From Caldilineaceae bacterium (GTDB lineage: Bacteria; Chloroflexota; Anaerolineae; Caldilineales; Caldilineaceae), in contig JAPPKT010000089.1 in NCBI GenBank assembly GCA_028819675.1, positions 1 to 26,684 on the forward strand: a stretch of DNA of 26,684 nucleotides, given 5' to 3'. The position numbers and the translations under genes are program-made. The notes beneath the pieces were generated by a model, which made no database searches, was not told the DNA's origin, and was given only the letters and a program-made list of their open reading frames with translations. Shown here in pieces: positions 18,463 through 24,949 of this stretch (position 1 is its first letter; every line of letters starts with the position of its first letter).

Positions 18463-18575
18463 AGGGAGGGGGAAGCTCGCTCGGCCGGCGCTTGGACTGG
18501 CGCTGGTCCGGATTTGGTGCCGGCTTCGTAGCCTGTTTCTCCCCTCAACCTCAACCTGACTCCAGTGGTCGGGTG

Positions 18576-18770
18576 CTACGGGATCCCTCCGCTGACATAA
18601 GCCCTCCACAGGCCAAACGCAAAATACGCGGCGACTACGATCACGAGTAGGGTCAGGATCGTATTCCACTGTCCGCGGATTCGCTTGAACTCTGACCAGA
18701 CAGTTTTAGGCTTTATCAGGACGATGAGAACGAGCAGAAGAACTACCAGCAGGATTCGTCGGATGGTCAC
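18576..18770 (-). CDS. Small two-helix membrane protein of unknown function
   Basis: 64 residues. A basic start (MTIRR) leads into a very hydrophobic segment (about 6-20), then a charged loop (KPKTVWSEFKRIRGQW) and a second hydrophobic segment (about 37-55). The layout resembles many small inner-membrane proteins, but no family is recognised. The start codon is GTG and there is no good Shine-Dalgarno sequence, so confidence is moderate. It is divergent from the next membrane gene with only 28 bp between starts. Confidence 0.5.
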   Translation of the reverse strand: MTIRRILLVVLLLVLIVLIKPKTVWSEFKRIRGQWNTILTLLVIVVAAYFAFGLWRAYVSGGIP

Positions 18771-18798
18771 GGGAGTTCGGTTTCGCTAGTATCCAATA

Positions 18799-19473
18799 AT
18801 GGTTAGTACATGGGTGTTGGACCTACTCACAGTTCCTCCGACGCGTGCGGCCATATGGCTGGCCCTGAGCTTCATGCTGGCCGGGTCGGCCACCTTGGTT
18901 ACCCGTCTCGTTGCGCCGGACCTGGAGCAATTGGTGCGGATTGTCCGATGGGTCCAGGTCCCGTACTTTGGGTTGATCTTGGGGGGACTTTCTCCCCGTT
19001 TGATGGGGTTGACAGTGGTGGGGTGGGATCCTCGATACACCTTTGGCCTGGTCCTGCTTGCGGGTCTGCTCGTTCTCCTGGTTCTTATTCGCATTCGATT
19101 GCACACTGAAACAGACCCGATTGACGCCATCGAAATAACTGGCCGGTCGTGGAGTCCGTCGCTAATGGAGAGTTGCGCCCAGGAGTTTCACTGGTGCTTT
19201 CTGCGTGGAGCAGTTTGGGAACTACTGTACTATATCGCACCCGCATCGCTTTCTCCCCACTACTGGGCAGTTTGGATCGGAGCTGCTATATCACTGACAG
19301 GAATCTTTTTTCACCCCGCTTCTCTTTCGGACCGGCTCCTTACGGCTCTGGTCCTGATGGCAACCTCGAGCCTTTTCCTTGTCACGCAAAGCTTCTGGCT
19401 ATGCTGCTTTCTTCACTTGGGTATTCGGGTCATCCTGCTGTGGAACCAACCCATCCAGCAGAGGGCTACTTGA
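18799..19473 (+). CDS. Multi-pass membrane protein of unknown function
   Basis: 224 residues with about six to seven hydrophobic segments: 15-37, 50-68, 80-100, 128-146, 153-170, 176-195 and 200-215. The pair EFHWCFLRGA (about 128) and CFLHLGIRVILLW (about 203) faintly resembles the EExxxR and HxxxN motifs of the CPBP intramembrane protease family. The second Glu and the Asn are not present, so this is only a remote possibility. No Shine-Dalgarno sequence precedes the ATG, and the message may be leaderless. Confidence 0.6.
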   Translation: MVSTWVLDLLTVPPTRAAIWLALSFMLAGSATLVTRLVAPDLEQLVRIVRWVQVPYFGLILGGLSPRLMGLTVVGWDPRYTFGLVLLAGLLVLLVLIRIRLHTETDPIDAIEITGRSWSPSLMESCAQEFHWCFLRGAVWELLYYIAPASLSPHYWAVWIGAAISLTGIFFHPASLSDRLLTALVLMATSSLFLVTQSFWLCCFLHLGIRVILLWNQPIQQRAT

Positions 19474-19509
19474 TACTGAACACAGGAGAGTGACGGCTGA
19501 ACACAGCCG

Positions 19510-19800
19510 TCAGAGGAACAGCCCTACAACAAGCATCACCGCAAAGAGCGCCGCCGAGACGATTAACAGCTGCTTCAAGTCGGAGAAGACCCGGCCGTAC
19601 TCCACGCTCCAGTCGGCCTGAATTCTGCTGGACTGACCTGAAACCGGGCGGTCAGGACGCTCCGACGCTTTGGGCTCGTTTTGAGCGGGAGCCGCTGGAG
19701 CACGACTATCGTCCTGGTCTCTATTGGCGCGCAGTTCGCTGAAGCTGCGGGGATTGGCCTTGCTTGGGCTGTGGCGGCGTCTTCGACTGCGTCGTGCCAT
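19510..19800 (-). CDS. Small tail-anchored protein with basic N-terminus, unknown function
   Basis: 96 residues. It begins with an Arg-rich stretch (MARRSRRRRHSPSK), continues through a polar Pro/Ala/Glu-rich disordered region, and ends with one hydrophobic helix (about 77-96) at the extreme C-terminus. That suggests a membrane anchor with the basic part facing the cytoplasm. AAGGA lies 9 nt before the ATG, and a good promoter precedes it at 19852-19881. No family recognised. Confidence 0.65.
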   Translation of the reverse strand: MARRSRRRRHSPSKANPRSFSELRANRDQDDSRAPAAPAQNEPKASERPDRPVSGQSSRIQADWSVEYGRVFSDLKQLLIVSAALFAVMLVVGLFL

Positions 19801-19851
19801 CTCTTTCGTCCTTCATGGTCTCTAGTCGGCCAAATCTACATCCAAGCCGTC

Positions 19852-19881
19852 ATTATACCGAAACCGATTTCCATGTACCAA
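19852..19881 (-). promoter_or_regulatory. Promoter of the 96-residue tail-anchored protein gene
   Basis: On the minus strand a perfect TATAAT (19852-19857) is preceded, after an 18-bp spacer, by TTGGTA (19876-19881). It lies in the 104-bp gap after the phosphopantetheinyl transferase stop, so the small gene can be transcribed independently of the carotenoid operon. Confidence 0.55.
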
Positions 19882-19904
19882 CTTCGGGGGTGAGGGCGAA
19901 GTCT

Positions 19905-20741
19905 TCAGGGCCGCAGGTGACCAGGAAATGCCCGCGTAGCCCCGTACGGACTGTTCAGAGCATGCTGAAGTCGCTGCCAGGAACAGTAGACGATTCTCGG
20001 AGACCTTGTACGAACAGCCAGGGTGCCTACGTAGCCGGGAGGCAGTGTCAAAGAATGTAGGTAATAGCCTCTCACTCGAAGGGTACCGTCTGCGATGGAA
20101 GCGGCCGGTGCGTAGTCCCCCTGCCCGTAAAGCTCAGGCTGGCTTGACTGCATTTGTAGACCGACTCCTTCAGCCTTGGCTACGGCCTCGTGGCAGGTCC
20201 AGGCATTTAAAAAAAGCTCGAGGCCAGATGAGGATGCTTCTGGGCACCCGCCTTGTGCTGCTTCTCGCCGCAACGAACTGTAAGATTCGGCCCCTCCGTC
20301 GATCCAAACCGATCTCAGACTCTCAATATCTACTCCCAATGGCTCTCTTAAGCCCACAGCAAGAGCGGCCTTGTCCCCCGAATCGGAAAGACTGAACTGT
20401 AGCTCAGTAGAGACTTCGGGGGCGAGGAAGGGTTTGCCGTAGGCATTGTAGACGAAACTAACGTCTTTAGGATGTTGGTTAAGATAATGCCCAAGGACGA
20501 GGCGAAGCAGACCGCGTCGGGCAATGAAGCGGCGGCCCAGCCGACAAGTAGAATAGAGCTTGACCCTTTCCCACTCTTCAGCAGAGAGCAATTCTTCCAA
20601 AGTGGCAAGGGATTCACGGTCCAAATTCAGATCCAGAATCCAGACATGCAGGATAGGCTCTTTCACCGACAGCGGGCCGCCTGACTCCGTGTCAATCCCT
20701 CCATGGGCGTAATCTAGACTACTGCGCGGCGTCCTTTCCAC
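19905..20741 (-). CDS. Sfp-type 4'-phosphopantetheinyl transferase superfamily protein
   Basis: Enzymes of this family transfer the phosphopantetheine arm of CoA to carrier proteins (ACP, PCP). From GTG 20741 the protein has 278 residues. It shows the RFIARRGLLR region, the magnesium-binding GVDIE (Asp138, Glu140) and AWTCHEAVAKAEG with Glu185 and Lys189. Two normally conserved positions differ: Asp120 in LSDS where most have LSHS, and His184 where most have Lys of the KEA motif. Start choice: GGAGGA lies about 5 nt before GTG 20741, which overlaps the glycosyltransferase gene by 28 nt. GTG 20771 or GTG 20666 are alternatives. It is the last gene of the carotenoid operon. The carrier-protein partner is unknown. 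Confidence 0.82.
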   Translation of the reverse strand: MERTPRSSLDYAHGGIDTESGGPLSVKEPILHVWILDLNLDRESLATLEELLSAEEWERVKLYSTCRLGRRFIARRGLLRLVLGHYLNQHPKDVSFVYNAYGKPFLAPEVSTELQFSLSDSGDKAALAVGLREPLGVDIESLRSVWIDGGAESYSSLRREAAQGGCPEASSSGLELFLNAWTCHEAVAKAEGVGLQMQSSQPELYGQGDYAPAASIADGTLRVRGYYLHSLTLPPGYVGTLAVRTRSPRIVYCSWQRLQHALNSPYGATRAFPGHLRP

Positions 20742-21844
20742 AAGGGTCCTCCATGGCGCCAGTGCCACCACAACGATTGGACCGCGATACAGGTCATCAG
20801 CAACACCGATATGGGCATCAGCAGCGCGTCACCAGCCCTTTGCCCGGTCCACCAGGCTGACATGGCCCGAACGAAGAGACCTGCCAAGATGAGCAACAGT
20901 GCCCAGTACGGATGCCAGGGAACAGGCTCTCCGGCAAATCCAATCCCGAGCAGAACCCAGGGGCCAAGAAAAACTACCCAATGGAAGACTGTTCCGGCAA
21001 CAAGGCCCGTAGCGCCACCGAACCCTGCGAGCATGTTCTTCGCATAGCCCTCGCGCACAGTCTGCCAGTCCCTGTACATGCGGCAGGTGATCAGCCCACA
21101 GGCCTCTGCCATTCGCAGACGCAGGCCTGCCCTCTTCGCACATCGGGCCAGACCGATGTCATCAAGTATGCTGTCTCTCACGCAGGCGTGACCTCCCAAA
21201 CTGTCATACGCGGCGCGCTTGAAGGCCATGCACTGGCCATTGGCAGCCGACAGGAGGGCGTGGTTGGTTCGGTGGACGCCAACCGCCGGCAGGTAGGCGT
21301 GAATTGCGAGCGCCATGAGGGGAACGCAAAGGCGCTCAGGCCAGGTCTCTGTCTCTTGCGTGGACATGATTGCGAGCATATCGGCGTCGGTGCGTACCAA
21401 TTCGTATAGCATGGAGTCCAGTGCACGAGGTTGCCAGCGTACATCGGCATCAATAAAGATAAGGATCTCTCCTCCCGCCTGTTCTGCCAGCTGCTGACAG
21501 GCCCAACTCTTGGCCAACCACCCGCCGGGAATGGGCCTGCCTCTGATTGTTCGCAAGCGGTCGTCGCTTTCTGAGGCTTCAATTGCAGCACCCTCTGTTC
21601 CGTCATCGGAGTCATCGTCCAGGACAAGCAACTCCAACTGGGAATAGGACTGTCGCAACACACTGCGCACCGACTCTCCAATGACAGCCGCCTCGTTCCG
21701 TGCCGGGACCAGTACTGAAACTCTAGCCGATCTGTTGGACGTGTAAACGGGCTCAAGGCGGGGGAAGCTCAGAAGATTTGAAAAAAGGATCAGGATCATT
21801 CCCGACAGTGCGGCAGACGCCAGTATCAAGAGTAGAGCCGTCAT
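20714..21844 (-). CDS. Family 2 glycosyltransferase, CruG-like (carotenoid glycosyltransferase candidate)
   Basis: 376 residues. An N-terminal membrane helix (2-24) precedes a GT-A catalytic domain with VSVLVPARNEA (about 42), VLDDDSDDGT (74-83) and the metal-binding DAD (132-134). The acceptor-side segment is GQCMAFKRAAYDSLGGH and the catalytic motif region RDSILDDIGLARCAKRAG. Three or so C-terminal membrane helices follow. This membrane-anchored layout fits CruG/CrtQ-type enzymes that glycosylate hydroxylated carotenoids. HpnB-like hopanoid transferases look similar, but the position two genes after cruF favours carotenoids. ATG 21844 overlaps the upstream stop (ATGA), so a longer frame from 22006 was rejected. 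Confidence 0.85.
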   Translation of the reverse strand: MTALLLILASAALSGMILILFSNLLSFPRLEPVYTSNRSARVSVLVPARNEAAVIGESVRSVLRQSYSQLELLVLDDDSDDGTEGAAIEASESDDRLRTIRGRPIPGGWLAKSWACQQLAEQAGGEILIFIDADVRWQPRALDSMLYELVRTDADMLAIMSTQETETWPERLCVPLMALAIHAYLPAVGVHRTNHALLSAANGQCMAFKRAAYDSLGGHACVRDSILDDIGLARCAKRAGLRLRMAEACGLITCRMYRDWQTVREGYAKNMLAGFGGATGLVAGTVFHWVVFLGPWVLLGIGFAGEPVPWHPYWALLLILAGLFVRAMSAWWTGQRAGDALLMPISVLLMTCIAVQSLWWHWRHGGPLWKGRRAVV

Positions 21845-22428
21845 CGCGTGAAAGGAAGTTGCATCTCGGGCTTCTGAACCAAGTCGAGGCGATGTTTCCA
21901 GGCGACAATCAGTACGTTTCCGAGCCAGACAGGCAGGTAGGCGCCAAATGAACCTGTCACAGCTAAAAATACTAGCAGGCCGAAAAAGGCGCAGACCACC
22001 GCCCACCCGTCAATCGAAATCGTGAAATAGGCGAGCAGAAGCAGCGCCCCGAGAAGGAAGAGCGTACTCCACCCGGTTAGTCCTGCCCAGATACCAAAGG
22101 TGACAGCTATCGCCTTCCCCCCTTGCAGGCCGAGAAAGATCGAAAAAGCGTGTCCGGCTACTGCGGCCAGTGCTACGGCGGCAAGCCCCCAGCCCTGCAG
22201 CCCCGAGATCTCCTGGGCGGCAAGCACCGGCAGCCAGCCTTTCAGCGCGTCGAGGACGATAACGACGATGCCTAGCATCCTGCTCCCGGCGCGAATCACG
22301 TTCGTGCCCCCGGGATTGCCGTCACCGAACTGCCGAATCTCTTTAGCCAGAATGAATCGGCCCAGCCAGACCGAAAAGGGCAGGCTCCCACAAAGATAGG
22401 CGATCAGTGTCCAGAGAACGGCAGTCAT
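21841..22428 (-). CDS. plsY: PlsY-like acyl-phosphate acyltransferase
   Basis: PlsY is a membrane enzyme that transfers an acyl group from acyl-phosphate to glycerol-3-phosphate. This 195-residue protein has about five to six hydrophobic helices. Motif 1 is QFGDGNPGGTNVIRAG (34-48) and motif 2 GHAFSIFLGLQGGKAIAVTF (92-111). Canonical PlsY has SGNxGATN and GGKGVAT, so DGNPGGTN and GGKAIAV place this in a divergent subgroup. It sits between cruF and the CruG-like gene with 4-nt ATGA overlaps on both sides. It is either a phospholipid enzyme that happens to be in the operon or an acyltransferase acting on the carotenoid glycoside. The ATG at 22428 matches the family start. Confidence 0.87.
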   Translation of the reverse strand: MTAVLWTLIAYLCGSLPFSVWLGRFILAKEIRQFGDGNPGGTNVIRAGSRMLGIVVIVLDALKGWLPVLAAQEISGLQGWGLAAVALAAVAGHAFSIFLGLQGGKAIAVTFGIWAGLTGWSTLFLLGALLLLAYFTISIDGWAVVCAFFGLLVFLAVTGSFGAYLPVWLGNVLIVAWKHRLDLVQKPEMQLPFTR

Positions 22429-23291
22429 CTGGGAGAGGCAGCGACCTGCCCCCATGCTAATGCAACGAAAACTCCCATACCCACAAAACCGGCTGCGGCG
22501 ACGCCAAGGAGATCGAAGTAAAAACACAGACCCACAGAATTCAGAAACCAGACTGCTGTATACACGACCAGTAGAGCTTCTATCGGAAGTGCCTTGGAGT
22601 CGATAAAGTGAGAAAGACCAAACAAGACTACGGCAGCAACCACAATCCAGCCCGCAAAGTTGACGATCGGTACGCCGAAGTAGCTGCCCGGCGATTCCCA
22701 GTGCCAGATTCCCCATGCAACCATCTGTGGATCAAGGAACAGGTCCCAGGCCGTGAATGCCAGACCCGCACTAAACGAGGATACGGCCCTGGTCTTCCAT
22801 GTGAGGCTGGCTCCTCCCCATTTTATTTTCGAGCTGATGGCTGACCCGACGGCCCAGGACGGGGGCAGCATCATGAGCCACGCGAGGGGTATTTGTACGG
22901 GAACGTCCCCAAGTTGGGGCCTGAAAGCGTCGGTATAGGTATAGCGCCCGAACGGAAACCCGGTGTTGTGACCTACGAACTCTGCAAACCACGCCAGCGC
23001 GATAATCGTGACGCCCAATCCAATCGTCGCCCTTCCTTTCAGGGCTGGAAATAGCAGGCTTAGAACCAGGCCAACTTGAAGCAAGACTGAAAGCGACAAG
23101 GCCAGAAGAAGGGTAGGTCTGTCGCCCAGTCGAACCACATGAGGGACCAGTATCATCAGGAACAACCAGAGGCCAAGCAATACGCGACTGCCAACAGTCA
23201 TCTGGTCGCGCAGTTCGTCCAGAAACAGGCCGGCTCTTCTGAGGAACGAATCAACGCCAGTGCCGTCAATTGCCGGCCGAGGGAAACTCAC
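22425..23291 (-). CDS. cruF: Carotenoid 1',2'-hydratase CruF
   Basis: Adds water to the terminal 1',2' double bond of monocyclic carotenoids, giving the tertiary hydroxyl later glycosylated in myxol-type pigments. 288 residues, about eight membrane helices, with hallmark segments FVGHNTGFPFGRYTYTDA, VPVQIPLAWLMM, FTAWDLFLDPQMVAWGIWHW and GSYFGVPIVNFAGW. Start: GTG 23291 overlaps the upstream stop as GTGA and has AAGGAGA upstream at proper distance. It gives the usual CruF length, so it is preferred over ATG 23201 (no ribosome-binding site, truncated) and ATG 23348. The downstream plsY-like gene overlaps its stop (ATGA). Confidence 0.9.
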   Translation of the reverse strand: MSFPRPAIDGTGVDSFLRRAGLFLDELRDQMTVGSRVLLGLWLFLMILVPHVVRLGDRPTLLLALSLSVLLQVGLVLSLLFPALKGRATIGLGVTIIALAWFAEFVGHNTGFPFGRYTYTDAFRPQLGDVPVQIPLAWLMMLPPSWAVGSAISSKIKWGGASLTWKTRAVSSFSAGLAFTAWDLFLDPQMVAWGIWHWESPGSYFGVPIVNFAGWIVVAAVVLFGLSHFIDSKALPIEALLVVYTAVWFLNSVGLCFYFDLLGVAAAGFVGMGVFVALAWGQVAASPR

Positions 23292-24073
23292 CGGCAGCGT
23301 TCTCCTTCTCCCAACAGGTATGCCAGAAGACGCATTAGCCACGAACATTGGGGCGTGGACGGCGGCCCTGATTCGGTTGCATCCGCTCCCATGTCTGGAG
23401 CCTGTTGAGTAGGATCAGAAGCCGGGCTGTCAGGTATGTCAGTATCAGCCTCCGGCGCTGGCACAACCGGCGTCCAGTAGTCGCGTAGCTTGCGTGCGAA
23501 TGCGAAATCGCCGCCTAGCACTTCTCGTTGGCCCACGACGAGCGTGTAGCGGCCAACCGATTCCTGCGGATGCCAGACAACCACAACTGCTTCGCCTGCC
23601 GAGGGAAACGTTATTCGACGCCTCTGCCGCCTCCAATAAGCGGTACGGCTGAACGGCTCGAAAAAGATAGTAGCTTCAACAGCCTCCAGCAGTTCTGCTC
23701 CCATCTGTTCCGAGACGAGTTGAAGAGCATCGGACGGGAGTTCGGAAACTGAATCTTTGCTCAGTCCGGCTGCGATAACGCCAATGGTGGGTGCAAACTG
23801 CTCCTGTCCCTCAATCTGCGGGATGGTCATACCGATTTCGATTGTCTGTCTGGCCGAAACCGTAAAGGAGAAGTAATCAACGTCCCCGGGCCATTCGAGT
23901 GTCGAATATAGGGCCGTTGAAATCTCCGGGTCGCTGACCGACATAGGGCTGGAAGGCGTCGTGTCAGGATCCTCGAAAAACGGTTGATGGGCAAGGGCGG
24001 CATCGGACAGTACTAGAGCGCAGAGCAAAGCCATAAACAAAACATACGGCCGGAGAACAGATTTGGTCTTCAT
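23288..24073 (-). CDS. Exported protein of unknown function within the carotenoid operon
   Basis: 261 residues with a clear Sec signal peptide: basic start MKTK, hydrophobic core about 8-24 and a cleavage site after ALA at residue 28. The mature protein begins HQPFFEDPD. A beta-rich part (about 50-110, with GDVDYFSFTVSARQTIEI) resembles the extracytoplasmic PPC-type beta-sandwich. A basic patch WRRQRRR, a second beta-rich part, an acidic Pro/Asp-rich linker and a short C-terminal amphipathic end with two Cys residues follow. No enzyme motif is visible. The ATG at 24073 overlaps the cyclase stop (ATGA), and its stop overlaps the cruF start (GTGA), so it is firmly part of the operon. Confidence 0.8.
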   Translation of the reverse strand: MKTKSVLRPYVLFMALLCALVLSDAALAHQPFFEDPDTTPSSPMSVSDPEISTALYSTLEWPGDVDYFSFTVSARQTIEIGMTIPQIEGQEQFAPTIGVIAAGLSKDSVSELPSDALQLVSEQMGAELLEAVEATIFFEPFSRTAYWRRQRRRITFPSAGEAVVVVWHPQESVGRYTLVVGQREVLGGDFAFARKLRDYWTPVVPAPEADTDIPDSPASDPTQQAPDMGADATESGPPSTPQCSWLMRLLAYLLGEGERCR

Positions 24074-24861
24074 TGCGGATTCCTCAGCCTGCCCGGTATC
24101 CAACGGGCTCTCTCGTGGCTCTGTCTGGCGATCATAAGTGTCACCCCAAACACGACCATTGACGTCGTCAAGAAAAAGAAGACGAATTCCTCCATGGGAA
24201 GGATTCCGCCAAGCGCTAAGCCCAAGGACTGTTGCGGGTCAATTGTCCAAGTCCCGGAGTGGATGGCAAAGGCGTCCGCCAGCGACAAGAGAATAGTTCC
24301 AGGCAAGAGAGTCCAGAGGACCGGCCTCCGGTAGTGCCACAGGATGTCGGCCCCGAATGCCGCCTGAACTGTGAGCGGTATCATCCCCCATGCCAGCTCC
24401 AGTCCAAGATAGGTGCCGGGAAGATGGCCAGCGCCTACCAAGGAAACTCCCGCCAGCCAGACGCCCAGAGTCAGCCCTCCGAACAGAAGACGAAGTTGAG
24501 GCCGGGAACGAAATGGTGAGGCCGGCCGCGGCAAGAGACGGGCGGCCGCCAGAAACGCCAGGCCCAGAAGCAATGTCTGTCCAACAAAAAACAGATATTC
24601 CTCAAGGGGCACATAGCCAATTGTGATTCCGAGCACGAGGTCCGGGTCGTACCACCAAATACTTGTGGCGACCAGATAGTTGTCCCAGGGCGTAGTATAG
24701 AGGAGTGCCAGCAGCACATGTCCCCCTACCACGGGTAAGGCAGGCCAGGCCTGCAGCGAATAGGGGAGCTCGCACCCAAGTCTGCGTAGAAAAATGTTGA
24801 GAAAAACGAAGAAGACAGCGGGAATGCCAATAAAGACGGACAGGAAAACTATGTAGGCCAT
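24070..24861 (-). CDS. Lycopene cyclase, fused CrtYc-CrtYd (CarR-like) type
   Basis: Integral membrane enzyme that forms ionone rings from linear carotenoid ends. 263 residues, about seven helices, made of two homologous halves. The first half has TTPWDNYLV and WWYDPDLVLGITIGYVPLEEY. The second has IHSGTWTIDPQQSLGLALGG and LPMEEFVFF. These PW-DN and P-x-EE signatures mark the heterodimeric/fused bacterial-archaeal cyclase family, different from CrtY, CrtL and CruA. With CruF downstream the product may be monocyclic (gamma-carotene type). It is the first biosynthetic gene after the regulator (88-nt gap) and couples to the next gene by ATGA. Confidence 0.9.
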   Translation of the reverse strand: MAYIVFLSVFIGIPAVFFVFLNIFLRRLGCELPYSLQAWPALPVVGGHVLLALLYTTPWDNYLVATSIWWYDPDLVLGITIGYVPLEEYLFFVGQTLLLGLAFLAAARLLPRPASPFRSRPQLRLLFGGLTLGVWLAGVSLVGAGHLPGTYLGLELAWGMIPLTVQAAFGADILWHYRRPVLWTLLPGTILLSLADAFAIHSGTWTIDPQQSLGLALGGILPMEEFVFFFLTTSMVVFGVTLMIARQSHERARWIPGRLRNPQ

Positions 24862-24949
24862 TCGTGCCTGGCGGCCGTCGGCAAACTCAATCCCTTGGCC
24901 ATGTATCCGCAGCCGGACCGAAATGATCCTAGCCTCAAACCTGCCCGAA

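Noticed and set aside
18462..18546. Possible terminator hairpins after bcp (GCCGGC pair at 18484 and 18519, GAGGG/CCCTC ends)
   Set aside because: Stems are short or imperfect with long loops and no T-run, so an intrinsic terminator cannot be claimed.
19881..19902. ACTTCG/CGAAGT hairpin just after the last gene of the carotenoid operon
   Set aside because: Only six base pairs with a 10-nt loop and no T-run; too weak to call a terminator.
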